The position numbers and the translations under genes are program-made. From positions 124,001 through 188,000 of the forward strand of contig NC_071349.1 of NCBI RefSeq assembly GCF_027744825.2: a DNA stretch of 64,000 nt. Direction: 5' to 3'. Positions 35,345-47,004 of this stretch are shown here, one piece after another; position 1 is the first letter of the stretch, and the number at the start of each line of letters is the position of its first letter. This stretch comes from Synchiropus splendidus. Its lineage: Eukaryota > Chordata > Actinopteri > Syngnathiformes > Callionymidae. The notes beneath the pieces are model-generated. The model made no database searches and was not told the DNA's origin. It saw nothing but the letters and a program-made list of their open reading frames with translations.

Positions 35345-36848
35345 AAAGTTATCAACACTTTTATGTTTGGCGTTCCGAAACCCACCTTATCTCAGGCTGA
35401 AAAGCGTTTTTGTGCATTGTGCCATAACTTTTCAGGGAAGCTTCAGAACATGAAATTTTAACCTCCCACTATAGCAGAAAGGGTCTTTCTAGTAGTTGCA
35501 CATCAAATCTAAACTGTCTGAAGTGTTTTTCCAAAGTTATTAACACTTTTATGTTTGGCGTTCCGAAACCCACCTTATCTCAGGCTGAAAAGCGTTTTTG
35601 TGCATTGTGCCATAACTTTTCAGGGAAGCTTCAGAACATGAAATTTTAACCTCCCACTATAGCAGAAAGGGTCTTTCTAGTAGTTGCACATCAAATCTAA
35701 ACTGTCTGAAGTGTTTTTCCAAAGTTATCAACACTTTTATGTTTGGCGTTCCGAAACCCACCTTATCTCAGGCTGAAAAGCGTTTTTACGCATTGTGCCA
35801 TAACTTTTCAGGGAAGCTTCAGAACATGAAATTTTAACCTCCCACTATAGCAGAAAGGGTCTTTCTAGTAGGTGCACATCAAATCTAAGCTGTCTGAAGT
35901 GTTTTTCCAAAGTTATCAACACTTTTATGTTTGGCGTTCCGAAACCCACCTTATCTCAGGCTGAAAAGCGTTTTTGTGCATTGTGCCATAACTTTTCAGG
36001 GAAGCTTCAGAACATGAAATTTTAACCTCCCACTATAGCAGAAAGGGTCTTTCTAGTAGTTGCACATCAAATCTAAACTGTCTGAAGTGTTTTTCCAAAG
36101 TTATCAACACTTTTATGTTTGGCGTTCCGAAACCCACCTTATCTCAGGCTGAAAAGCGTTTTTGTGCATTGTGCCATAACTTTTCAGGGAAGCTTCAGAA
36201 CATGAAATTTTAACCTCCCACTATAGCAGAAAGGGTCTTTCTAGTAGTTGCACATCAAATCTAAACTGTCTGAAGTGTTTTTCCAAAGTTATTAACACTT
36301 TTATGTTTGGCGTTCCGAAACCCACCTTATCTCAGGCTGAAAAGCGTTTTTGTGCATTGTGCCATAACTTTTCAGGGAAGCTTCAGAACATGAAATTTTA
36401 ACCTCCCACTATAGCAGAAAGGGTCTTTCTAGTAGTTGCACATCAAATCTAAACTGTCTGAAGTGTTTTTCCAAAGTTATCAACACTTTTATGTTTGGCG
36501 TTCCGAAACCCACCTTATCTCAGGCTGAAAAGCGTTTTTACGCATTGTGCCATAACTTTTCAGGGAAGCTTCAGAACATGAAATTTTAACCTCCCACTAT
36601 AGCAGAAAGGGTCTTTCTAGTAGGTGCACATCAAATCTAAGCTGTCTGAAGTGTTTTTCCAAAGTTATCAACACTTTTATGTTTGGCGTTCCGAAACCCA
36701 CCTTATCTCAGGCTGAAAAGCGTTTTTGTGCATTGTGCCATAACTTTTCAGGGAAGCTTCAGAACATGAAATTTTAACCTTCCACTATAGCAGAAAGGGT
36801 CTTTCTAGTAGTTGCACATCAAATCTAAACTGTCTGAAGTGTTTTTCC
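35345..36848. repeat. 4-mer (752 bp) higher-order repeat, two units
   Basis: Units at 35345 and 36097 each read CAAC/GTG, TAAC/GTG, CAAC/ACG/GGTGC, CAAC/GTG. The last monomer of unit two carries CTTCCAC (T at 36781), which marks the start of the 10-mer family and recurs at 38663. The 4-mer cassette is common in the window as a building block of longer HORs. Confidence 0.65.
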
Positions 36849-37600
36849 AAAGTTATTAACACTTTTATGTTTGGCGTTCCGAAACCCACCTTATCTCAGG
36901 CTGAAAAGCGTTTTTGTGCATTGTGCCATAACTTTTCAGGAAAGCTTCAGAACATGAAATTTTAACCTCCCACTATAGCAGAAAGGGTCTTTCTAGTAGT
37001 TGCACATCAAATCTAAACTGTCTGAAGTGTTTTTCCAAAGTTATCAACACTTTAATGTTTGGCGTTCCGAAACCCACCTTATCTCAGGCTGAAAAGCGTT
37101 TTTACGCATTGTGCCATAACTTTTCAGGGAAGCTTCAGAACATGAAATTTTAACCTCCCACTATAGCAGAAAGGGTCTTTCTAGTAGGTGCACATCAAAT
37201 CTAAGCTGTCTGAAGTGTTTTTCCAAAGTTATCAACACTTTTATGTTTGGCGTTCCGAAACCCACCTTATCTCAGGCTGAAAAGCGTTTTTGTGCATTGT
37301 GCCATAACTTTTCAGGGAAGCTTCAGAACATGAAATTTTAACCTCCCACTATAGCAGAAAGGGTCTTTCTAGTAGTTGCACATCAAATCTAAACTGTCTG
37401 AAGTGTTTTTCCAAAGTTATCAACACTTTTATGTTTGGCGTTCCGAAACCCACCTTATCTCAGGCTGAAAAGCGTTTTTACGCATTGTGCCATAACTTTT
37501 CAGGGAAGCATCAAAACATGAAATTTTAACCTCCCACTATAGCAGAAAGGGTCTTTCTAGTAGTTGCACATCAAATCTAAGCTGTCTGAAGTGTTTTCCG

Positions 37601-37789
37601 AAAGTTATCAACGCTTTTATGTTTGGCGTTCCGAAGCCCACCTTATCTCAGGCTGAAAAGCGTTTTTGTGCATTATGCCATAACTTTTCAGGGAAGCTTC
37701 AGAACATGAAATTTTAACCTCCCACTATAGCAGAAAAGGGTCTTTCTAGTAGTTGCACATCAAATCTAAGCTGTCTGAAGTGTTTTTCA
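37601..37789. repeat. 189-bp monomer with single-A insertion, instance 1
   Basis: CAGAAAAGGG at 37731 has one more A than the array consensus. The monomer also carries TTTTCCG, GAAGCCC and CATTATGCC, and a private CAACGC at about 37612. It shifts the 188-base register by +1. Confidence 0.9.
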
Positions 37790-37977
37790 AAAGTTATCAA
37801 CACTTTTATGTTTGGCGTTCCGAAACCCACCTTATCTCAGGCTGAAACGCGTTTTTGTGCATTGTGCCATAACTTTTCAGGGAAGCTTCAGAACATGAAA
37901 TTTTAACCTCCCACTATAGCAGAAAGGGTCTTTCTAGTAGTTGCACATCAAATCTAAACTGTCTGAAGTGTTTTTCC

Positions 37978-38166
37978 AAAGTTATCAACACTTTTATGTT
38001 TGGCGTTCCGAAGCCCACCTTATCTCAGGCTGAAAAGCGTTTTTGTGCATTATGCCATAACTTTTCAGGGAAGCTTCAGAACATGAAATTTTAACCTCCC
38101 ACTATAGCAGAAAAGGGTCTTTCTAGTAGTTGCACATCAAATCTAAGCTGTCTGAAGTGTTTTTCA
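37978..38166. repeat. 189-bp monomer with single-A insertion, instance 2
   Basis: This monomer has the same extra A (about 38110) with GAAGCCC and CATTATGCC, but an ordinary CC junction and AAACTG upstream in place of TTTTCCG. It looks like a conversion hybrid of instance 1, two monomers away. Confidence 0.9.
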
Positions 38167-39670
38167 AAAGTTATCAACACTTTTATGTTTGGCGTTCCGA
38201 AACCCACCTTATCTCAGGCTGAAAAGCGTTTTTGTGCATTGTGCCATAACTTTTCAGGGAAGCTTCAGAACATGAAATTTTAACCTCCCACTATAGCAGA
38301 AAGGGTCTTTCTAGTAGTTGCACATCAAATCTAAACTGTCTGAAGTGTTTTTCCAAAGTTATAAACACTTTTATGTTTGGCGTTCCGAAACCCACCTTAT
38401 CTCAGGCTGAAAAGCGTTTTTGTGCATTGTGCCATAACTTTTCAGGGAAGCTTCAGAACATGAAATTTTAACCTCCCACTATAGCAGAAAGGGTCTTTCT
38501 AGTAGGTGCACATCAAATCTAAGCTGTCTGAAGTGTTTTTCCAAAGTTATCAACACTTTTATGTTTGGCGTTCCGAAACCCACCTTATCTCAGGCTGAAA
38601 AGCGTTTTTGTGCATTGTGCCATAACTTTTCAGGGAAGCTTCAGAACATGAAATTTTAACCTTCCACTATAGCAGAAAGGGTCTTTCTAGTAGTTGCACA
38701 TCAAATCTAAACTGTCTGAAGTGTTTTTCCAAAGTTATTAACACTTTTATGTTTGGCGTTCCGAAACCCACCTTATCTCAGGCTGAAAAGCGTTTTTGTG
38801 CATTGTGCCATAACTTTTCAGGAAAGCTTCAGAACATGAAATTTTAACCTCCCACTATAGCAGAAAGGGTCTTTCTAGTAGTTGCACATCAAATCTAAAC
38901 TGTCTGAAGTGTTTTTCCAAAGTTATCAACACTTTTATGTTTGGCGTTCCGAAACCCACCTTATCTCAGGCTGAAAAGCGTTTTTACGCATTGTGCCATA
39001 ACTTTTCAGGGAAGCTTCAGAACATGAAATTTTAACCTCCCACTATAGCAGAAAGGGTCTTTCTAGTAGGTGCACATCAAATCTAAGCTGTCTGAAGTGT
39101 TTTTCCAAAGTTATCAACACTTTTATGTTTGGCGTCCCGAAACCCACCTTATCTCAGGCTGAAAAGCGTTTTTGTGCATTGTGCCATAACTTTTCAGGGA
39201 AGCTTCAGAACATGAAATTTTAACCTCCCACTATAGCAGAAAGGGTCTTTCTAGTAGTTGCACATCAAATCTAAACTGTCTGAAGTGTTTTTCCAAAGTT
39301 ATCAACACTTTTATGTTTGGCGTTCCGAAACCCACCTTATCTCAGGCTGAAAAGCGTTTTTACGCATTGTGCCATAACTTTTCAGGGAAGCATCAAAACA
39401 TGAAATTTTAAGCTCCCACTATAGCAGAAAGGGTCTTTCTAGTAGGTGCACATCAAATCTAAGCTGTCTGAAGTGTTTTCCGAAAGTTATCAACACTTTT
39501 ATGTTTGGCGTTCCGAAGCCCACCTTATCTCAGGCTGAAAAGCGTTTTTGTGCATTGTGCCATAACTTTTCATGGAAGCTTCAGAACATGAAATTTTAAC
39601 CTCCCACTATAGCAGAAAGGGTCTTTCTAGTAGTTGCACATCAAATCTAAACTGTCTGAAGTGTTTTTCC

Positions 39671-39859
39671 AAAGTTATCAACACTTTTATGTTTGGCGTT
39701 CCGAAGCCCACCTTATCTCAGGCTGAAAAGCGTTTTTGTGCATTATGCCATAACTTTTCAGGGAAGCTTCAGAACATGAAATTTTAACCTCCCACTATAG
39801 CAGAAAAGGGTCTTTCTAGTAGTTGCACATCAAATCTAAACTGTCTGAAGTGTTTTTCC
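39671..39859. repeat. 189-bp monomer with single-A insertion, instance 3
   Basis: The extra A (about 39803) is again with GAAGCCC and CATTATGCC and an ordinary CC junction. It follows a monomer combining TTTTCCG and GAAGCCC with CATGGAAG (39572), so the marker set is split over two neighbours. Confidence 0.9.
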
Positions 39860-41739
39860 AAAGTTATTAACACTTTTATGTTTGGCGTTCCGAAACCCAC
39901 CTTATCTCAGGCTGAAAAGCGTTTTTACGCATTGTGCCATAACTTTTCAGGGAAGCTTCAGAACATGAAATTTTAACCTCCCACTATAGCAGAAAGGGTC
40001 TTTCTAGTAGGTGCACATCAAATCTAAGCTGTCTGAAGTGTTTTTCGAAAGTTATCAACACTTTTATGTTTGGCGTTCCGAAACCCACCTTATCTCAGGC
40101 TGAAAAGCGTTTTTGTGCATTGTGCCATAACTTTTCAGGGAAGCTTCAGAACATGAAATTTTAACCTCCCACTATAGCAGAAAGGGTCTTTCTAGTAGTT
40201 GCACATCAAATCTAAGCTGTCTGAAGTGTTTTTCAAAAGTTATCAACACTTTTATGTTTGGCGTTCCGAAACCCACCTTATCTCAGGCTGAAAAGCGTTT
40301 TTGTGCATTGTGCCATAACTTTTCATGGAAGCTTCAGAACATGAAATTTTAACCTCCCACTATAGCAGAAAGGGTCTTTCTAGTAGGTGCACATCAAATC
40401 TAAACTGTCTGAAGTGTTTTTCCAAAGTTATCAACACTTTTATGTTTGGCGTTCCGAAACCCACCTTATCTCAGGCTGAAAAGCGTTTTTGTGCATTGTG
40501 CCATAACTTTTCAGGGAAGCTTCAGAACATGAAATTTTAACCTCCCACTATAGCAGAAAGGGTCTTTCTAGTAGTTGCACATCAAATCTAAACTGTCTGA
40601 AGTGTTTTTCCAAAGTTATTAACACTTTTATGTTTGGCGTTCCGAAACCCACCTTATCTCAGGCTGAAAAGCGTTTTTGTGCATTGTGCCATAACTTTTC
40701 AGGAAAGCTTCAGAACATGAAATTTTAACCTCCCACTATAGCAGAAAGGGTCTTTCTAGTAGTTGCACATCAAATCTAAACTGTCTGAAGTGTTTTTCCA
40801 AAGTTATCAACACTTTTATGTTTGGCGTTCCGAAACCCACCTTATCTCAGGCTGAAAAGCGTTTTTACGCATTGTGCCATAACTTTTCAGGGAAGCTTCA
40901 GAACATGAAATTTTAACCTCCCACTATAGCAGAAAGGGTCTTTCTAGTAGGTGCACATCAAATCTAAGCTGTCTGAAGTGTTTTTCCAAAGTTATCAACA
41001 CTTTTATGTTTGGCGTCCCGAAACCCACCTTATCTCAGGCTGAAAAGCGTTTTTGTGCATTGTGCCATAACTTTTCAGGGAAGCTTCAGAACATGAAATT
41101 TTAACCTCCCACTATAGCAGAAAGGGTCTTTCTAGTAGTTGCACATCAAATCTAAACTGTCTGAAGTGTTTTTCCAAAGTTATCAACACTTTTATGTTTG
41201 GCGTTCCGAAACCCACCTTATCTCAGGCTGAAAAGCGTTTTTACGCATTGTGCCATAACTTTTCAGGGAAGCATCAAAACATGAAATTTTAAGCTCCCAC
41301 TATAGCAGAAAGGGTCTTTCTAGTAGGTGCACATCAAATCTAAGCTGTCTGAAGTGTTTTCCGAAAGTTATCAACACTTTTATGTTTGGCGTTCCGAAGC
41401 CCACCTTATCTCAGGCTGAAAAGCGTTTTTGTGCATTGTGCCATAACTTTTCATGGAAGCTTCAGAACATGAAATTTTAACCTCCCACTATAGCAGAAAG
41501 GGTCTTTCTAGTAGTTGCACATCAAATCTAAACTGTCTGAAGTGTTTTTCCAAAGTTATCAACACTTTTATGTTTGGCGTTCCGAAACCCACCTTATCTC
41601 AGGCTGAAAAGCGTTTTTACGCATTGTGCCATAACTTTTCAGGGAAGCATCAAAACATGAAATTTTAAGCTCCCACTATAGCAGAAAGGGTCTTTCTAGT
41701 AGGTGCACATCAAATCTAAGCTGTCTGAAGTGTTTTCCG

Positions 41740-41928
41740 AAAGTTATCAACACTTTTATGTTTGGCGTTCCGAAGCCCACCTTATCTCAGGCTGAAAAGC
41801 GTTTTTGTGCATTATGCCATAACTTTTCAGGGAAGCTTCAGAACATGAAATTTTAACCTCCCACTATAGCAGAAAAGGGTCTTTCTAGTAGTTGCACATC
41901 AAATCTAAACTGTCTGAAGTGTTTTTCC
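41740..41928. repeat. 189-bp monomer with single-A insertion, instance 4
   Basis: The extra A (about 41874) occurs with TTTTCCG, GAAGCCC and CATTATGCC, the full haplotype as in instance 1. From here to the end of the window the register stays at +4. Confidence 0.9.
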
Positions 41929-42304
41929 AAAGTTATTAACACTTTTATGTTTGGCGTTCCGAAACCCACCTTATCTCAGGCTGAAAAGCGTTTTTACGCA
42001 TTGTGCCATAACTTTTCAGGGAAGCTTCAGAACATGAAATTTTAACCTCCCACTATAGCAGAAAGGGTCTTTCTAGTAGGTGCACATCAAATCTAAGCTG
42101 TCTGAAGTGTTTTTCGAAAGTTATCAACACTTTTATGTTTGGCGTTCCGAAACCCACCTTATCTCAGGCTGAAAAGCGTTTTTGTGCATTGTGCCATAAC
42201 TTTTCAGGGAAGCTTCAGAACATGAAATTTTAACCTCCCACTATAGCAGAAAGGGTCTTTCTAGTAGTTGCACATCAAATCTAAGCTGTCTGAAGTGTTT
42301 TTCA

Positions 42305-43244
42305 AAAGTTATCAACACTTTTATGTTTGGCGTTCCGAAACCCACCTTATCTCAGGCTGAAAAGCGTTTTTGTGCATTGTGCCATAACTTTTCATGGAAG
42401 CTTCAGAACATGAAATTTTAACCTCCCACTATAGCAGAAAGGGTCTTTCTAGTAGGTGCACATCAAATCTAAACTGTCTGAAGTGTTTTTCCAAAGTTAT
42501 CAACACTTTTATGTTTGGCGTTCCGAAACCCACCTTATCTCAGGCTGAAAAGCGTTTTTGTGCATTGTGCCATAACTTTTCAGGGAAGCTTCAGAACATG
42601 AAATTTTAACCTCCCACTATAGCAGAAAGGGTCTTTCTAGTAGTTGCACATCAAATCTAAACTGTCTGAAGTGTTTTTCCAAAGTTATTAACACTTTTAT
42701 GTTTGGCGTTCCGAAACCCACCTTATCTCAGGCTGAAAAGCGTTTTTGTGTATTGTGCCATAACTTTTCAGGGAAGCTTCAGAACATGAAATTTTAACCT
42801 CCCACTATAGCAGAAAGGGTCTTTCTAGTAGGTGCACATCAAATCTAAGCTGTCTGAAGTGTTTTTCCAAAGTTATCAACACTTTTATGTTTGGCGTTCC
42901 GAAACCCACCTTATCTCAGGCTGAAAAGCGTTTTTGTGCATTGTGCCATAACTTTTCAGGGAAGCTTCAGAACATGAAATTTTAACCTCCCACTATAGCA
43001 GAAAGGGTCTTTCTAGTAGGTGCACATCAAATCTAAGCTGTCTGAAGTGTTTTTCCAAAGTTATCAACACTTTTATGTTTGGCGTTCCGAAACCCACCTT
43101 ATCTCAGGCTGAAAAGCGTTTTTACGCATTGTGCCATAACTTTTCAGGGAAGCTTCAGAACATGAAATTTTAACCTCCCACTATAGCAGAAAGGGTCTTT
43201 CTAGTAGGTGCACATCAAATCTAAGCTGTCTGAAGTGTTTTTCG
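42305..43244. repeat. Monomers between the 10-mer and 6-mer domains
   Basis: The first monomer carries CATGGAAG (42394) and GGTGC with AAACTG, matching 40236-40423. The rest are ordinary, apart from GTGTATTG near 42751. Two successive GGTGC/AAGCTG monomers with GTG (42681 and 42869) are an unusual order. No non-satellite DNA is present. Confidence 0.6.
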
Positions 43245-45500
43245 AAAGTTATCAACACTTTTATGTTTGGCGTTCCGAAACCCACCTTATCTCAGGCTGA
43301 AAAGCGTTTTTGTGCATTGTGCCATAACTTTTCAGGGAAGCTTCAGAACATGAAATTTTAACCTCCCACTATAGCAGAAAGGGTCTTTCTAGTAGTTGCA
43401 CATCAAATCTAAGCTGTCTGAAGTGTTTTTCAAAAGTTATCAACACTTTTATGTTTGGCGTTCCGAAACCCACCTTATCTCAGGCTGAAAAGCGTTTTTG
43501 TGCATTGTGCCATAACTTTTCAGGGAAGCTTCAGAACATGAAATTTTAACCTCCCACTATAGCAGAAAGGGTCTTTCTAGTAGTTGCACATCAAATCTAA
43601 ACTGTCTGAAGTGTTTTTCCAAAGTTATCAACACTTTTATGTTTGGCGTTCCGAAACCCACCTTATCTCAGGCTGAAAAGCGTTTTTGTGCATTGTGCCA
43701 TAACTTTTCAGGGAAGCTTCAGAACATGAAATTTTAACCTCCCACTATAGCAGAAAGGGTCTTTCTAGTAGTTGCACATCAAATCTAAACTGTCTGAAGT
43801 GTTTTTCCAAAGTTATTAACACTTTTATGTTTGGCGTTCCGAAACCCACCTTATCTCAGGCTGAAAAGCGTTTTTGTGCATTGTGCCATAACTTTTCAGG
43901 GAAGCTTCAGAACATGAAATTTTAACCTCCCAATATAGCAGAAAGGGTCTTTCTAGTAGTTGCACATCAAATCTAAACTGTCTGAAGTGTTTTTCCAAAG
44001 TTATCAACACTTTTATGTTTGGCGTTCCGAAACCCACCTTATCTCAGGCTGAAAAGCGTTTTTACGCATTGTGCCATAACTTTTCAGGGAAGCTTCAGAA
44101 CATGAAATTTTAACCTCCCACTATAGCAGAAAGGGTCTTTCTAGTAGGTGCACATCAAATCTAAGCTGTATGAAGTGTTTTTCCAAAGTTATCAACACTT
44201 TTATGTTTGGCGTTCCGAAACCCACCTTATCTCAGGCTGAAAAGCGTTTTTGTGCATTGTGCCATAACTTTTCAGGGAAGCTTCAGAACATGAAATTTTA
44301 ACCTCCCACTATAGCAGAAAGGGTCTTTCTAGTAGGTGCACATCAAATCTAAGCTGTCTGAAGTGTTTTTCGAAAGTTATCAACACTTTTATGTTTGGCG
44401 TTCCGAAACCCACCTTATCTCAGGCTGAAAAGCGTTTTTGTGCATTGTGCCATAACTTTTCAGGGAAGCTTCAGAACATGAAATTTTAACCTCCCACTAT
44501 AGCAGAAAGGGTCTTTCTAGTAGTTGCACATCAAATCTAAGCTGTCTGAAGTGTTTTTCAAAAGTTATCAACACTTTTATGTTTGGCGTTCCGAAACCCA
44601 CCTTATCTCAGGCTGAAAAGCGTTTTTGTGCATTGTGCCATAACTTTTCAGGGAAGCTTCAGAACATGAAATTTTAACCTCCCACTATAGCAGAAAGGGT
44701 CTTTCTAGTAGTTGCACATCAAATCTAAACTGTCTGAAGTGTTTTTCCAAAGTTATCAACACTTTTATGTTTGGCGTTCCGAAACCCACCTTATCTCAGG
44801 CTGAAAAGCGTTTTTGTGCATTGTGCCATAACTTTTCAGGGAAGCTTCAGAACATGAAATTTTAACCTCCCACTATAGCAGAAAGGGTCTTTCTAGTAGT
44901 TGCACATCAAATCTAAACTGTCTGAAGTGTTTTTCCAAAGTTATTAACACTTTTATGTTTGGCGTTCCGAAACCCACCTTATCTCAGGCTGAAAAGCGTT
45001 TTTGTGCATTGTGCCATAACTTTTCAGGGAAGCTTCAGAACATGAAATTTTAACCTCCCAATATAGCAGAAAGGGTCTTTCTAGTAGTTGCACATCAAAT
45101 CTAAACTGTCTGAAGTGTTTTTCCAAAGTTATCAACACTTTTATGTTTGGCGTTCCGAAACCCACCTTATCTCAGGCTGAAAAGCGTTTTTACGCATTGT
45201 GCCATAACTTTTCAGGGAAGCTTCAGAACATGAAATTTTAACCTCCCACTATAGCAGAAAGGGTCTTTCTAGTAGGTGCACATCAAATCTAAGCTGTATG
45301 AAGTGTTTTTCCAAAGTTATCAACACTTTTATGTTTGGCGTTCCGAAACCCACCTTATCTCAGGCTGAAAAGCGTTTTTGTGCATTGTGCCATAACTTTT
45401 CAGGGAAGCTTCAGAACATGAAATTTTAACCTCCCACTATAGCAGAAAGGGTCTTTCTAGTAGTTGCACATCAAATCTAAACTGTCTGAAGTGTTTTTCC
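43245..45500. repeat. 6-mer (1128 bp) higher-order repeat, two units
   Basis: Units are 43245-44372 and 44373-45500. Each has a CG-junction monomer, a CA-junction monomer, CAAC/GTG, TAAC with CCCAATAT (43933 and 45061), ACG with GCTGTATG (44170 and 45298), and CAAC/GTG. Both rare bases recur at exactly 1128 bases. The last monomer differs (GGTGC in unit one, GTTGC in unit two), marking where unit two joins the next HOR. Confidence 0.8.
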
Positions 45501-47004
45501 AAAGTTATCAACACTTTTATGTTTGGCGTTCCGAAACCCACCTTATCTCAGGCTGAAAAGCGTTTTTGTGCATTGTGCCATAACTTTTCAGGGAAGCTTC
45601 AGAACATGAAATTTTAACCTCCCACTATAGCAGAAAGGGTCTTTCTAGTAGTTGCACATCAAATCTAAACTGTCTGAAGTGTTTTTCCAAAGTTATTAAC
45701 ACTTTTATGTTTGGCGTTCCGAAACCCACCTTATCTCAGGCTGAAAAGCGTTTTTGTGCATTGTGCCATAACTTTTCAGGGAAGCTTCAGAACATGAAAT
45801 TTTAACCTCCCACTATAGCAGAAAGGGTCTTTCTAGTAGTTGCACATCAAATCTAAACTGTCTGAAGTGTTTTTCCAAAGTTATCAACACTTTTATGTTT
45901 GGCGTTCCGAAACCCACCTTATCTCAGGCTGAAAAGCGTTTTTACGCATTGTGCCATAACTTTTCAGGGAAGCTTCAGAACATGAAATTTTAACCTCCCA
46001 CTATAGCAGAAAGGGTCTTTCTAGTAGTTGCACATCAAATCTAAGCTGTCTGAAGTGTTTTTCCAAAGTTATCAACACTTTTATGTTTGGCGTTCCGAAA
46101 CCCACCTTATCTCAGGCTGAAAAGCGTTTTTACGCATTGTGCCATAACTTTTCAGGGAAGCTTCAGAACATGAAATTTTAACCTCCCACTATAGCAGAAA
46201 GGGTCTTTCTAGTAGGTGCACATCAAATCTAAGCTGTATGAAGTGTTTTTCCAAAGTTATCAACACTTTTATGTTTGGCGTTCCGAAACCCACCTTATCT
46301 CAGGCTGAAAAGCGTTTTTGTGCATTGTGCCATAACTTTTCAGGGAAGCTTCAGAACATGAAATTTTAACCTCCCACTATAGCAGAAAGGGTCTTTCTAG
46401 TAGTTGCACATCAAATCTAAACTGTCTGAAGTGTTTTTCCAAAGTTATCAACACTTTTATGTTTGGCGTTCCGAAACCCACCTTATCTCAGGCTGAAAAG
46501 CGTTTTTGTGCATTGTGCCATAACTTTTCAGGGAAGCTTCAGAACATGAAATTTTAACCTCCCACTATAGCAGAAAGGGTCTTTCTAGTAGTTGCACATC
46601 AAATCTAAACTGTCTGAAGTGTTTTTCCAAAGTTATTAACACTTTTATGTTTGGCGTTCCGAAACCCACCTTATCTCAGGCTGAAAAGCGTTTTTGTGCA
46701 TTGTGCCATAACTTTTCAGGGAAGCTTCAGAACATGAAATTTTAACCTCCCACTATAGCAGAAAGGGTCTTTCTAGTAGTTGCACATCAAATCTAAACTG
46801 TCTGAAGTGTTTTTCCAAAGTTATCAACACTTTTATGTTTGGCGTTCCGAAACCCACCTTATCTCAGGCTGAAAAGCGTTTTTACGCATTGTGCCATAAC
46901 TTTTCAGGGAAGCTTCAGAACATGAAATTTTAACCTCCCACTATAGCAGAAAGGGTCTTTCTAGTAGGTGCACATCAAATCTAAGCTGTCTGAAGTGTTT
47001 TTCC
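45125..47004. repeat. 5-mer (940 bp) higher-order repeat, two units
   Basis: Units start at 45125 and 46065 with an ACG/GCTGTATG monomer (45298 and 46238), then CAAC, CAAC and TAAC GTG monomers and a closing ACG monomer. The closing monomers differ (GTTGC with AAGCTG at 45877, GGTGC with AAGCTG at 46817). The first monomer is shared with the end of the 6-mer domain, so the domains overlap. Confidence 0.72.

Larger units (their letters stand above)
36661..42304. repeat. 10-mer HOR domain (about 1.88 kb), three units
   Basis: Units start at 36661, 38543 and 40424, with spacings of 1882 and 1881 bases (ten monomers plus insertions). Shared markers are CTTCCAC (36781 and 38663), TAAC/GGAAAG as second monomer, an ACG monomer third, GGCGTCCCG (39134 and 41014), GAAGCATC (37510, 39392, 41273), then TTTTCCG. 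Inner copies share GCATCAAAAC and TTTAAGCTCCC (39392, 41273 and 41649). At 41552 an extra monomer is inserted relative to the preceding unit. All four length changes in the window fall inside this domain. Confidence 0.75.
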
